Part shown: positions 17,456-26,706 of the stretch, piece by piece
Numbering within the stretch: position 1 is the stretch's first letter
How the letters are laid out: every line of letters starts with the position of its first letter
Source of the DNA: Tigheibacillus halophilus
GTDB lineage: Bacteria > Bacillota > Bacilli > Bacillales > Amphibacillaceae
DNA: 64,000 nt
Direction: 5' to 3'
Assembly (NCBI RefSeq): GCF_042683165.1
Contig: NZ_JBHUIZ010000016.1
Location: 1-64,000 of the forward strand
Made by a program: the position numbers and the translations under genes
The notes under the pieces: generated by a model
Seen by the model: only the letters and a program-made list of their open reading frames with translations
Database searches by the model: none
Told to the model about the DNA's origin: nothing

Positions 17456-17907
17456 TTAGTAACGTGTGAGTAAATCTTTAGAGTTGTGTTTCCATAATCG
17501 TAGCAAGAGGTCCACACCGGCTTCTGTCACCATGCTGATTTCATCACAACATATTCCGTATAATTGTAAAGCACGTCTAGCATGAAAGTGGGGATGCAAC
17601 AATAATAAGCAAATCGGTCTGCCTGCCATACCGGCAGTTGGATAAGCAACAAATCTAAACGTCTCCACTATCCATCATGCCACAGTACGTGACACAATTC
17701 ATGTGCAAAACCCTGTCGCTGCTGTTCTTTTGTAAGTCTTTCTATAAATATGCGATATTTCCCATAACTGAAGCTTGACTCGTTTGTTCATACCAAAAGT
17801 GCGGGAATATTCATCTTTTTAGATAAGATTATCATATCTAAATGCCTTGAGTTACTAATAGATAGCAACTTCAAAATTTGATGTACAACCTCTTTTATTC
17901 GATTCAT
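17456..17907 (-). pseudogene. ImmA/IrrE family metallopeptidase, broken
   Basis: Starting at an ATG with a TAAGAGG site, the frame reads IKEVVHQILKLL, is interrupted by a TGA, then resumes as SYGKYRIFIERLTKEQQRQG and FAHELCHVLWHDG, which contains the HExxH-type zinc motif as HELCH. After another stop a shifted frame gives WQADRFAYYCCIPTFML, the second conserved block of the phage ImmA family. ImmA proteases cleave ImmR-type repressors to induce mobile elements. At least two lesions; nonfunctional. Confidence 0.75.
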
Positions 17908-17950
17908 TGAAAACCTCTTAACAATAGAATGTAGGTACTATTTAATTGTA

Positions 17951-17980
17951 TAAAAAGGGTGTGCAGTTTTATGCACACCC
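17951..17980 (-). terminator. terminator of the lipoprotein gene
   Basis: On the minus strand GGGTGTGCA and TGCACACCC close a 6-base loop followed by TTTTTAT, ten bases after the stop codon. Confidence 0.88.
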
Positions 17981-17989
17981 ACATTTAAA

Positions 17990-18589
17990 TTATTTTACAG
18001 GAAAGGTCATTTTGACTTTGTCGCCAGTTTTCTCAAAATCTTCATCGTGGGCCCCGTCAATGATTAAATTGACTTCTTTAATATCCTTGGAAGGTGTATC
18101 TACTAAAAAGATGATATTACCTTCCTTTTTGACCTTACCGATGAAATCCCCGCCAATGTCATCGGACAAGAACATGTCAGCGTCTACTTGATCGCCGGCA
18201 TCAGTTGTTAAAGTTGCCTGGTCGGGATAAAATCCCATCGTTTCATCAGATGTATTTTCTGATTTAACTTTCATTGTGATGGCTGTTGCTTTTTCTTTAC
18301 CATCGAATGAATCCTGATAATCCTTAGCTATTTCGAGATCGCCAACTTGAATGGCATATACATTGAACTTAATTGCACCACTTTCAGCATTTTCGTTTAT
18401 ATCCTTATCTTTATAAGTGATTGTCATTTTACCGACTTCGGATTCTTGTACATTTTCATCTTTTGTTTTTTCTTCTTTTTCGGTTTTAGTCTCTGAACCG
18501 TCATCAGACTTACTTATTTTCTTTTCCCCACAAGCTACAAGACCAGCAGCTAATAACGCTGCGACTAATAAAAATAAAAATTTCTTCAA
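17990..18589 (-). CDS. lipoprotein, DUF4352/DUF5068-like
   Basis: The first 20 residues form a lipoprotein signal with lipobox LAAGLVAC. A Lys/Glu/Asp-rich linker of about 30 residues follows, then a beta-rich domain of about 150 residues (ITYKDKDINENAESGAIKFN, TAITMKVKSENTSDETMGFY, KEVNLIID). This resembles the DUF4352 or DUF5068 class of extracytoplasmic immunoglobulin-like domains. The start is a TTG with GGGGAGA before it. No function can be assigned. Confidence 0.78.
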   Translation of the reverse strand: MKKFLFLLVAALLAAGLVACGEKKISKSDDGSETKTEKEEKTKDENVQESEVGKMTITYKDKDINENAESGAIKFNVYAIQVGDLEIAKDYQDSFDGKEKATAITMKVKSENTSDETMGFYPDQATLTTDAGDQVDADMFLSDDIGGDFIGKVKKEGNIIFLVDTPSKDIKEVNLIIDGAHDEDFEKTGDKVKMTFPVK

Positions 18590-19060
18590 ACTAATCTCCC
18601 CTTATTTATAAAAAATTTATCTATGATTATACACCAGGTGTTAATCAACAATTATATACCGTGCAGTTGTTTTTTTTTATGTAATCCTATAAGTTTTAAT
18701 ATTTCTTCCGTATTAGAAGCTTTACTATTATTATCGGTTTCATTGTGGTTTTGTTTATCGCATATCAAGAAGTTAGTAGAACTTATAAAGATATTTCAAA
18801 GTAATTGATATAAGTGAAAATAGAAAAAGTAATAATATGTTTTTTTGGACAATAATACGACATTAAATTTGTCCTTACTGACGATGTATTATATTCGGGA
18901 GTGTGATAAATTATATAACATATAATTTTCAGTAAAATGAAAGCCCTTTCCAACATTGGTGAAAAAGCGTTTCAAAGCATTATCTAGTAAGTGTTTGGAG
19001 ATTGAATTACTGTTAATTGAATCGTAGTTATACTTATACATAATATGGAGGGGTGTCTAA
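18590..19060. other. upstream region of the catabolic cluster
   Basis: This AT-rich spacer holds no gene that I can support. Near its end TGAAAAAGCGTTTCA (18960-18974) is a palindromic cre-like sequence, one base longer than a standard CcpA site. TTGAAT and CATAAT about 45-25 bases before the MFS start could be a promoter. Confidence 0.35.
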
Positions 19061-20311
19061 ATGGAAATAACTAAAAAGGTACAGGAAACACAAATTAATA
19101 GTTCAGAATCCTCAAAATACCAGTGGCAAACGTTGTGGGCATCCAGTGTAGGCTATATGTTGGACGGTTTGGACCTTATGGTTTTGTCTTTTACGCTTCC
19201 TCTTATTATCGCAGGTCTATCCTTGAGTACTGTGGAGGGAGGAGCATTGTCAACCATTACGATGATGGGAGCGGTTGTTGGCGGCATCATTTTTGGTATA
19301 TTAGCAGACAAATATGGCAGAGTAAAAGTTTTTTCTTGGACAGTGCTCATTTTTTCCCTCTTCACTGGTCTTAGTGCGATTGCAATTGGCTTTTGGGATT
19401 TTTCTATTTACCGCTTTTTGTCCGGCCTTGGTTTAGGAGGGGAATTTGGTATAGGGATGACCCTAGTTACGGAAGCATGGCCGAAAGAAAAGCGATCCCG
19501 TGCAACTTCAGGTGTAGCTGTAGGGTATCAGGCAGGAATTATACTGGCTTCAGTGGTTACGGCAATAATCGCGCCTCATTTTGGCTGGCGTGGTGTATTT
19601 TTAGCTGGTGTGTTACCTGCCATTTTTGCTTTTTGGGTCCGTAGAGGATTAAAAGAACCAGAAATGTGGGAAAGGATTCGGGAAAATAACAATAAAAGAT
19701 TACACAAAAAGGTACCAATAAAACAACTTTTTGATTCTCCCAGGAAATTAGGTATCACAATTGGATTAATTATTATTTGCGGGGTCCAAAATTTTGGCTT
19801 TTACGGTGTAATGACGTGGGTACCGACTGCACTAGCCCAAGATGTTGGTTTTTCTTTTAAAGGCACAACTTTATGGACAGTGGTGACTACAATCGGTATG
19901 GTTTTAGGGATATTGATATTCGGTATTCTTGCTGATAAATTCGGAAGAAAGCCGTCCTTTATCATATTTCAAATTTGTAGTGCTGTTGGTATTTGGATTT
20001 ATTTTCAATTTACCATTCCAGTATTGTTGATTTTATTTGGCGCTGTGTTGGGATTTCTGGTAAATGGTATGATGGGAGGGTATGGTGCAATCTTATCAGA
20101 ACATTATCCAACAGAGGTTCGGGCAACAGCGCAGAATGTTGTTTGGAATATTGGACGTGCTATAGGTGGTTTTGGTCCTCTAGCTATCGGTATTATGGCG
20201 CTTCATGGGTCAATAAGCTCGGCCTTAGGATTGATTTCGGGGGTCTATGTCATAGCTGCACTGGCAATGTTTTTCTTAATACCCGAGACAAGAGGAAAAG
20301 AGATTAATTAA
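19061..20311 (+). CDS. MFS transporter, aromatic acid:H+ symporter (AAHS) type
   Basis: A 416-residue permease with twelve predicted membrane spans. MFS signatures are clear: DGLDLMVLSFTLPLI in span 1 (the acidic residues typical of AAHS proteins), GILADKYGRVKV and GILADKFGRKPS in the two cytoplasmic loops, and LGGEFGIGMTLVTEAWP. AAHS proteins import small aromatic or heteroaromatic carboxylates. Directly beside a cluster that looks able to degrade orotate, an orotate or related pyrimidine-carboxylate importer is a fitting inference. It ends in its own terminator, so it is a separate transcript from pucR. Confidence 0.88.
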   Translation: MEITKKVQETQINSSESSKYQWQTLWASSVGYMLDGLDLMVLSFTLPLIIAGLSLSTVEGGALSTITMMGAVVGGIIFGILADKYGRVKVFSWTVLIFSLFTGLSAIAIGFWDFSIYRFLSGLGLGGEFGIGMTLVTEAWPKEKRSRATSGVAVGYQAGIILASVVTAIIAPHFGWRGVFLAGVLPAIFAFWVRRGLKEPEMWERIRENNNKRLHKKVPIKQLFDSPRKLGITIGLIIICGVQNFGFYGVMTWVPTALAQDVGFSFKGTTLWTVVTTIGMVLGILIFGILADKFGRKPSFIIFQICSAVGIWIYFQFTIPVLLILFGAVLGFLVNGMMGGYGAILSEHYPTEVRATAQNVVWNIGRAIGGFGPLAIGIMALHGSISSALGLISGVYVIAALAMFFLIPETRGKEIN

Positions 20312-20362
20312 GACTAACCTTTGCTTTCCAGTTGCATCATACAAAATAATTAAATAGGTTAA

Positions 20363-20402
20363 AAAGAACAACAAATGTGATTTTTCATTTGTTGTTCTTT
20401 TG
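20363..20402 (+). terminator. terminator after the MFS gene
   Basis: AAAGAACAACAAATG and CATTTGTTGTTCTTT form a perfect 15-bp stem with an 8-base loop. Confidence 0.85.
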
Positions 20403-20517
20403 AATACGCTAAAATGTACATATGTGGTTTATGGTTTTTAGTATCTTCGTGTATCTTTGTAATTTTTATTCACACTGTCAATTGCTTCAATATACTTAAT
20501 TGAAAAAGGTGAGGTAG

Positions 20518-22110
20518 ATGGGAATAACATTAAAAAACGCAATGAAAATCGGGGGGTTAAAAGATTGCCGTATTTTAACGGGAGAAGAAAGATTATCAAA
20601 TGTAATCGACAATGTAACAATTATGGAGGTCCCCGATATCACGCGCTGGTTGAAGGGGAGGGAACTGTTATTAACTAGTCTATTTACAAAAAATGAACCA
20701 TCTGAACAACGACTATTCATAAGGCAGCTAGCTGATATCAATACCGCCGCTTTAGCAATTAAACCATATCATTATGTGGGTGAAATCCCTGAAGCTATAT
20801 TGGATGAGGCTAAAAAGGTTAATTTACCAGTCATAGAAGTCCCCGAAAAAGTAAGTTATTTGGATATACTATCCCCGGTTATGAGTGCAGTCTTTGGTAA
20901 TAAATCTATACTTCAAGATGACATCGAACAAGCTAACAAAATTCTAAGGGAAGTTTCGATAAGTGGAGGGGGCATCGCCGACTTTATTAAAACATTAGAA
21001 TCACTTATACAAAACGTTATTACGATAGAAAGCCAATTGCCTTTTATAGATGTTCCGACACCTAATTTTAAAATAAGTTCGTTAACAGACAAAGAGATAA
21101 GGGAAATGGAATTAATTAAACGTCCGATTCGTTTAAAACGTCATTATAATGATGAAGAAATTTCGTGTATTGTTGCCCCCATATTGCTTGATGGGATTGT
21201 ATATGGCTATATCACAAGCTGGGGTTATAGATCTGAAAACTTACAGTTGGACCTGTCGATATTGGAGCAGGCATCCATCTTTTTATCACTTGAATTTTTA
21301 AGACTTAAAGTAAAACATGATGTGGAACAACAATATAAAAACGATTTCGTTCGAGAGTTGCTTTTTAATAATTCAATCAGCTTCCAGGATTTAATTGAAA
21401 GAGGTAAAGAGCATCAATTCTGTAACGAAAAGAATTATGCCTGCATTTTATTCACGACGGGAAATGAAGAGGATAAAAACAAGGGAGTCGATGTTACAAA
21501 AGTTAGCAGGATTGACTACGTCATTCGTCAACGATGGCCAAATGCCATTGTAGGAAGTATTCGAGAACATATTTGTATCATTTTTCCAATAGATAATAAA
21601 ACAAAAAAAGAGATCAAGCATCAATGTGAAGTTTTATGTAATTATTTGGACGCTTATGTAGGACGTCGGTTTGTAACTCATATGGGCGTTGGAAAAAGTT
21701 GTGCAGGTATAGCAGAATTGCGGGAAAGTTTTACGCAGGCCGAGCATGCATTTAAATTAGGTAAAGAAATGACTAATTCCTATGCGATCACCTTTTATGA
21801 AGATTTAGGAGTATATCGTTTGCTTGGTGAGCTAATTGGAAATGAAGGATTGCTTGATTTCTTTCATGATACCGTAGGGAAGCTTATTAAATATGATGAA
21901 TCGCATAATTTAAAACTGGTTGAAACATTGATGGCTTATTTTAAACATAATGAGAATCTTAAGGAAACGTCTGGTTCTTTGTTTATACACGTAAATACAT
22001 TGAAGTACAGGATTCAAAAAATCGCATCTTTAACTGGCTATTCGTTGAATGATACAGAGGGAAAAATGATGTTATACCTTGGTTTGAAAATTAATGAATT
22101 ATCCAGATAG
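20518..22110 (+). CDS. PucR family transcriptional regulator
   Basis: A 530-residue regulator. The N-terminal PucR domain is seen in ILTGEERLSNVIDNVTIMEV, PDITRWLKGRELLLTS and IPEAILDEAKKVNLPVIEVP; a middle GGDEF-like part follows; the C-terminal helix-turn-helix (HTH_30) is NVNTLKYRIQKIASLTG-type (here as HVNTLKYRIQKIASLTGY). PucR proteins usually control purine, hydantoin or pyrimidine catabolism and transport. Placement between the transporter and the enzymes suggests it regulates both. AAAGGTGAGG precedes the ATG. Confidence 0.9.
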   Translation: MGITLKNAMKIGGLKDCRILTGEERLSNVIDNVTIMEVPDITRWLKGRELLLTSLFTKNEPSEQRLFIRQLADINTAALAIKPYHYVGEIPEAILDEAKKVNLPVIEVPEKVSYLDILSPVMSAVFGNKSILQDDIEQANKILREVSISGGGIADFIKTLESLIQNVITIESQLPFIDVPTPNFKISSLTDKEIREMELIKRPIRLKRHYNDEEISCIVAPILLDGIVYGYITSWGYRSENLQLDLSILEQASIFLSLEFLRLKVKHDVEQQYKNDFVRELLFNNSISFQDLIERGKEHQFCNEKNYACILFTTGNEEDKNKGVDVTKVSRIDYVIRQRWPNAIVGSIREHICIIFPIDNKTKKEIKHQCEVLCNYLDAYVGRRFVTHMGVGKSCAGIAELRESFTQAEHAFKLGKEMTNSYAITFYEDLGVYRLLGELIGNEGLLDFFHDTVGKLIKYDESHNLKLVETLMAYFKHNENLKETSGSLFIHVNTLKYRIQKIASLTGYSLNDTEGKMMLYLGLKINELSR

Positions 22111-22249
22111 AATTGTATAAAGAGACAATATTATAATAAAAACCATGTCATTAAAGACGAAGCATTATTGTAAATCCTCTAATATAATAAGAATAAATTA
22201 TTCATTTAATTGTTAGAATATATATTTAATTGTATCTGGGGGAGAAACA

Positions 22250-23530
22250 ATGAGTCTTGAACGAATTGAAAAGATGTTAAAACAATTTAATGCGATTGGT
22301 TATTCAGAAGGTGGCATGAATCGATTGGCATTTACGGAAAATGAACTGAAAGCAAAAGAGCTTTTTAAAGAAATGTGTAAGGAGAAAGGTCTGAATGTCA
22401 GGATGGACAATAGTGGTAATATCATTGCTCGTAGAGAAGGGATAAATCCAGAATTGCCGCCTGTTTCTACTGGTTCTCATCTGGATACTGTCATTAATGG
22501 GGGAAAATATGACGGTACGGTAGGTGTTGTGGCCGCATTAGAATTAATTTGTCGTTTGAATACACGACATATACAAACACTTCACCCCGTCGAGATTATC
22601 TGTTTTACGGCTGAGGAATCATCAAGATTTGGACTCTCCACGATAGGCAGTAAGTTTATGACTGGGAATTTGAACAAGGATGAAATTGAAAATATTAAGG
22701 ATAAAGATGATATAAGTATGGTTGAGGCGTTTTCTCAAGTAGGTTTACATTTTGATCAAGTAGAAAGCGCATTCAGAAGAAATGAGAATATAAAAGCATT
22801 TTTTGAGGTTCATATTGAACAAGGACCTGTATTAGAGCAGGAAAATGTAAATATAGGAGTTGTAACTGGAATTGCAGCTCCTACTCGGTTAAAGGTAACG
22901 GTGGAAGGAGAGGCATCTCACTCTGGCGCAACACCTATGAACCTGCGAAAGGATGCATTTCTGGGTGCTGCAGAAATCGGTCTGGCTGTAGAAAATGCTG
23001 CGAATTTGGAAGCTTTGAAAGGAACTGTGGCTACTGTAGGTGATTGTGTCATCACTCCTGGTGTGATGAATGTGATCCCTGCAAAAGCAGAGATGAAAAT
23101 TGATATTCGTGGAATCGATATTGGTTCCAAACGAGTTGTTTATGAAAGAGTAATGGCGACTATTAAAAGTATTGAAAGAGAGCGGCATCTGTTGATCCAT
23201 ACTGAATTATTGTCAGATGAGGAGCCTGTTTTATTAGAAGAAGATATTATATCTTCTATTTCGCAAACGTGTAAACAATTAGGTATTTCATATAAAAAAA
23301 TGCCAAGTGGAGCCGGCCATGATGCCATGAATATGGCAAGATTATGTTCAACGGGACTGATTTTTATCCCATGTCGTGATGGTTTAAGCCATCACAAAGA
23401 TGAATTCACCTCCATTCGTTCCATTAAATTGGGATGTGATGTACTGGAAAAAGAGGTATTAAAATGGGCTGAACCAGTTAATGAAAAGGTTTCAGCAAAT
23501 AATGGAGGTGAATCTGATGAGAGACTATAA
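22250..23530 (+). CDS. M20 family N-carbamoyl-amino acid hydrolase (ureidosuccinase candidate)
   Basis: A 426-residue dinuclear zinc amidase of the hydantoinase/carbamoylase group. Metal and catalytic residues are in place: SHLDT (H77, D79), GKYDGTVG (D88), TAEESSRFG (E122, E123), IEQGPVLE, the dimer-domain SHSGATPMNLRKD and the C-terminal GLSHHKDEF. Known members split N-carbamoyl-L-amino acids, N-carbamoyl-beta-alanine or allantoate. With a dihydroorotase-like gene and an aspartase in the same cluster, N-carbamoyl-L-aspartate (giving aspartate, CO2 and NH3) is the most economical substrate. It overlaps pyrK by 14 bases, so it heads the enzyme operon. Confidence 0.88.
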   Translation: MSLERIEKMLKQFNAIGYSEGGMNRLAFTENELKAKELFKEMCKEKGLNVRMDNSGNIIARREGINPELPPVSTGSHLDTVINGGKYDGTVGVVAALELICRLNTRHIQTLHPVEIICFTAEESSRFGLSTIGSKFMTGNLNKDEIENIKDKDDISMVEAFSQVGLHFDQVESAFRRNENIKAFFEVHIEQGPVLEQENVNIGVVTGIAAPTRLKVTVEGEASHSGATPMNLRKDAFLGAAEIGLAVENAANLEALKGTVATVGDCVITPGVMNVIPAKAEMKIDIRGIDIGSKRVVYERVMATIKSIERERHLLIHTELLSDEEPVLLEEDIISSISQTCKQLGISYKKMPSGAGHDAMNMARLCSTGLIFIPCRDGLSHHKDEFTSIRSIKLGCDVLEKEVLKWAEPVNEKVSANNGGESDERL

Positions 23531-24302
23531 ATTAACGTTGCTGTCCAATCAACAGGTAAGTACTCGTTATTGGCACATGATATTGGACTCATCTGATATT
23601 CAGGAAAGCATTGAACCGGGACAATTCTTTAATATCCAATCCACTGATCATCATTCGTATTACCCCTTGTTAAGGCGCCCATTAAGTATTTTTCTCATAA
23701 ATGATGATACTTTGGAATTTCTTTATAAGGTTGAAGGTGCGGGGACGACCCAGTTAACGAAATATGCTCCAGGAAAAAATATGCAATTACTTGGGCCTGC
23801 GGGGGTTCCTTTCACAATAGACAGGGATTGCAATCGAATCTTATTACTTGCAAGAGGTGTAGGGATTGCTACTCTTGCTGCCCTTGCTCAAAAAGCCTTT
23901 CAAAAGGGAATAGAAATACATTCGATTTTAAGTGCTCGAAAACGGGATGATTTATTGGCTACCAAGACATTGGAAAAATATTGCAAGGAAATTTACTGTG
24001 TAACGGAAGAAGATAAATCAAGTGACGTGGAAAATGTACGTGAAATCATTCATCATTTAACGAAGACGTATAACTTCGACGCAATGTACACCTGTGGGTC
24101 GAAAAGGTTGTCTTTATTGCTGCAAGAATTATCAATAGAAAGTGGAATCAGTGGGCAAGTTGCTTTGGAAGAGTATATGGCATGCGGAATGGGCGTTTGT
24201 TATTCATGCGTATGTGATGTTAAAAGAGAAGGAATGATCCATACTGTTAAATCGTGTGAGGATGGCCCCGTTTTTCCTCTTAGTGAGGTGGTATTCAGAT
24301 GA
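23517..24302 (+). CDS. pyrK: PyrK-like dihydroorotate dehydrogenase electron transfer subunit
   Basis: FAD and [2Fe-2S] protein of 261 residues that would shuttle electrons between NAD(H) and the PyrD-like subunit. FAD contact LLRRPLSIF, NAD-side ARGVGIATLAALA, and the cluster ligands Cys223, Cys228, Cys231 and Cys247 (ACGMGVCYSC ... KSCEDG) fit PyrK. The ATG at 23517 has GGAGGTG eight bases upstream and lies inside the end of the preceding gene. The pair is far from any pyr biosynthetic genes in this window, consistent with a catabolic paralogue working in the reducing direction. Confidence 0.88.
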   Translation: MRDYKLTLLSNQQVSTRYWHMILDSSDIQESIEPGQFFNIQSTDHHSYYPLLRRPLSIFLINDDTLEFLYKVEGAGTTQLTKYAPGKNMQLLGPAGVPFTIDRDCNRILLLARGVGIATLAALAQKAFQKGIEIHSILSARKRDDLLATKTLEKYCKEIYCVTEEDKSSDVENVREIIHHLTKTYNFDAMYTCGSKRLSLLLQELSIESGISGQVALEEYMACGMGVCYSCVCDVKREGMIHTVKSCEDGPVFPLSEVVFR

Positions 24303-25264
24303 TAAGGGCTAAGTTAAATCTAGAGGTGAATATTGGTGGATTAAGAATAAAAAATCCAGTTATGCCTGCTTCGGGGGCATTCGGGGAGGGAATGGATAAG
24401 ATTATTGATTTTAATCTCCTTGGTGCAGTTATCCCTAAAAGTATTACGAAATACCCGCAAAGAGGGAATCAAAATCCCCGGGCATGTGAAACAAAAGGCG
24501 GAATGATTAATTCAATCGGTATTCAGAGCAATGGAATAGATTATTATTTAAAAGAAATAGTTCCATATTACAAACAATACAGGGCACCATTAATATCCAG
24601 TATTTCTGCAGAGTCTATTGATGAATTTGTGGAAATGTCAGAAATTATCGGGGCTGTACCCAAAGTGTCTGCACTAGAATTAAATATATCTTGCCCCAAT
24701 TTAAAAAGTGATGGCCGGGCATTTGGAATGAGCGATGATGTGACCCATCATTTGGTAAGCAGAGTAAGAAAAGTGACGGATAAACCAATTCTTGTCAAAC
24801 TGACACCAAATGTAACGGATATTCGGTCTATTGCATTAGCTGCAGAAGGCGCGGGTGCGGATTCTCTGATAGTTGCTAATACCCCCTTAGCAATGGCGAT
24901 TGATATTCACTCCCGTCAGCCCAAAATAGGGAATATTATGGGGGGGTTATCTGGGCCGGCTATTAAACCGATCATTGTCAGACAAATATACCAGGTCCAT
25001 CAAGTGTCCAGCATCCCAATTATTGGCTGCGGTGGTGTAATGACTTCCGATGATGCCATTGAAATGATGCTGGCAGGTGCATCTGCAGTACAAGTAGGGA
25101 CGGCAAATTTTGTATCTCCAACAGCAATGATTGATATTGTAAAAGGCATTCAAACGTATATGGAAGAACACCAGTTAAAGCGTATCGATGATCTGGTGGG
25201 AGGCGTTATAATACCAGATCAAAGAAATGAGAATACTTTTAATAGAAGGGGAGAGGGAAAATGA
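24299..25264 (+). CDS. pyrD: class 1B dihydroorotate dehydrogenase-like protein (PyrD)
   Basis: FMN enzyme of 321 residues. Seen: NPVMPASGAFG, the SITKYPQRGNQNPR loop, the catalytic-cysteine region ELNISCPNLKSDGRAFG, VKLTPNVTDI, ANTPLAMAIDI, and the phosphate-binding IGCGGVMTSDDAIEMMLAGA. Presence of an adjacent PyrK makes this the NAD-dependent 1B type, which in Clostridium oroticum reduces orotate during its fermentation. It lacks the C-terminal ferredoxin domain of PreA-type dihydropyrimidine dehydrogenases, arguing against uracil as substrate. Its ATG overlaps the pyrK stop as ATGA, and its own stop overlaps the next start the same way. Confidence 0.9.
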   Translation: MIRAKLNLEVNIGGLRIKNPVMPASGAFGEGMDKIIDFNLLGAVIPKSITKYPQRGNQNPRACETKGGMINSIGIQSNGIDYYLKEIVPYYKQYRAPLISSISAESIDEFVEMSEIIGAVPKVSALELNISCPNLKSDGRAFGMSDDVTHHLVSRVRKVTDKPILVKLTPNVTDIRSIALAAEGAGADSLIVANTPLAMAIDIHSRQPKIGNIMGGLSGPAIKPIIVRQIYQVHQVSSIPIIGCGGVMTSDDAIEMMLAGASAVQVGTANFVSPTAMIDIVKGIQTYMEEHQLKRIDDLVGGVIIPDQRNENTFNRRGEGK

Positions 25265-26676
25265 CTGAATGGGATCATATTATCAAGAATGGAAAAATTG
25301 CAACTTCCGAAAATTGCTATGCAGGTGATATCTACATTAAAGATGGAAAGATTGCAGCTGTTACGTCAGAAGAACTGCCTGGTGAAGCAGAGCAAATCAC
25401 TGATGCTTCAGGGTGTTATGTATTACCAGGATTAATGGATACCCACATCCATTCAAGAGATCCAGGGTCTACATACAAAGAAGATTTCTACCACTCTACT
25501 TTGGCCGCTGCATCTGGTGGGATAACACTTGTTTTTGAGATGCCCAATACAAATCCGCCTGTCAATAACGTGGAGAACCTTCATAATCAAATTCAAAACC
25601 TCTCCAAAAAGGCTAATGTAGATTTTGGGGTCTGGGGAATTTGTCTGGGAGATTTAAATCTAAGTAGTATCCAACCGCTCTATGAAGCGGGTGTTATAGG
25701 ATTTAAGTTTTTTTGGGGCTATGCTATAAAACGCGACACTTATGAATTAGTCTATAACTATACTCCTGAAATGAAAGATATTATACCGCCCTTAAATGAT
25801 GGTGAAGTTTATAAGATGTTCAGGGAGGTTTCCAAAACAGGCAAAATTTTAGCAATCCATGCAGAAAATAATGAATTAATTCATCAATTATCAGACGAGA
25901 TACAAAAAGAGGGCCGCAAAGATTATGAAGCGCTAGTTGAGGGGAGACCGGACCTAGCGGAATTGACTACCATCCAAACTGGAATTGCTTTTGCTAAGCA
26001 TACCGGTGCGCGACTTCATGTACTCCACATTACGTCCGCGGAAGGTGTAGACGCTGTGAAAGATGCACAGGAAAAAGGAGAAAGCATCACTTGTGAAACT
26101 TGCCCGCATTTTCTGTTTTTGAACGCCGATGATTATGAAGATATCGGACCAATGATGAAGGTTTACCCGCCTGTGAAATATAAAGACGACCAGGATACAC
26201 TTTGGGACCGTATTACGGACGGGACGATTTCAATTGTTTGCTCCGATCATGCCCCTCATACAGAGGAAGAAAAAAGTGGGGATTTATGGTCCATACCGGC
26301 TGGTATGTGTGGAGTAGAGACAACAGTACCATTAATGTTAAATGCAGTTAACGAGGGGAAAATAACAATTCAACAATTGGTTTCGCTTTTGTCAACCAAT
26401 CCGGCTAAACAATTCGATATTTATCCTGAAAAAGGATCGCTGCAAATTGGTACGGATGCTGATCTTACTATTGTAGATTTAAATCAACCGTTTGAAATAA
26501 AAAAAGAGAATCTGCATAGTAAAAGTAAAGTTACGGCATTCGATGGTTTCCGTGGAAAAGGTAAACCGGTAGCAACCATTGTTCATGGCAAAACAATTAT
26601 GCATCATGGTGAAATTGTAAATGAGCATCAAGGTAAATGGATTAAACCTAGTAACAATAGTCTAAGAACTAATTGA
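25261..26676 (+). CDS. dihydroorotase-like cyclic amidohydrolase
   Basis: A 471-residue amidohydrolase. Metal ligands are His62 and His64 (DTHIHSRDPG), Lys149 (GFKFFWG, probably carbamylated), His200, His256 and Asp329 (CSDHAPH). Arg66 in HxHxR and MPNTNPP at 94-100 are the residues that bind the substrate carboxylate in dihydroorotases; allantoinases and hydantoinases usually lack this pair. So dihydroorotate to N-carbamoyl-aspartate is favoured, though allantoin or hydantoin cannot be excluded. It overlaps pyrD (ATGA) and has GGGGAGAGGG before the ATG. Confidence 0.85.
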   Translation: MTEWDHIIKNGKIATSENCYAGDIYIKDGKIAAVTSEELPGEAEQITDASGCYVLPGLMDTHIHSRDPGSTYKEDFYHSTLAAASGGITLVFEMPNTNPPVNNVENLHNQIQNLSKKANVDFGVWGICLGDLNLSSIQPLYEAGVIGFKFFWGYAIKRDTYELVYNYTPEMKDIIPPLNDGEVYKMFREVSKTGKILAIHAENNELIHQLSDEIQKEGRKDYEALVEGRPDLAELTTIQTGIAFAKHTGARLHVLHITSAEGVDAVKDAQEKGESITCETCPHFLFLNADDYEDIGPMMKVYPPVKYKDDQDTLWDRITDGTISIVCSDHAPHTEEEKSGDLWSIPAGMCGVETTVPLMLNAVNEGKITIQQLVSLLSTNPAKQFDIYPEKGSLQIGTDADLTIVDLNQPFEIKKENLHSKSKVTAFDGFRGKGKPVATIVHGKTIMHHGEIVNEHQGKWIKPSNNSLRTN

Positions 26677-26706
26677 GTAAAGCTGGCTAACAAAGGAGAT
26701 GAAACA

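Noticed and set aside
22250..26676. Reductive uracil degradation (dihydropyrimidine dehydrogenase, dihydropyrimidinase, ureidopropionase) as the pathway
   Set aside because: The PyrD-like protein lacks the PreA ferredoxin domain and comes with PyrK; the amidohydrolase has dihydroorotase carboxylate-binding residues; an aspartase, not a beta-alanine enzyme, follows.
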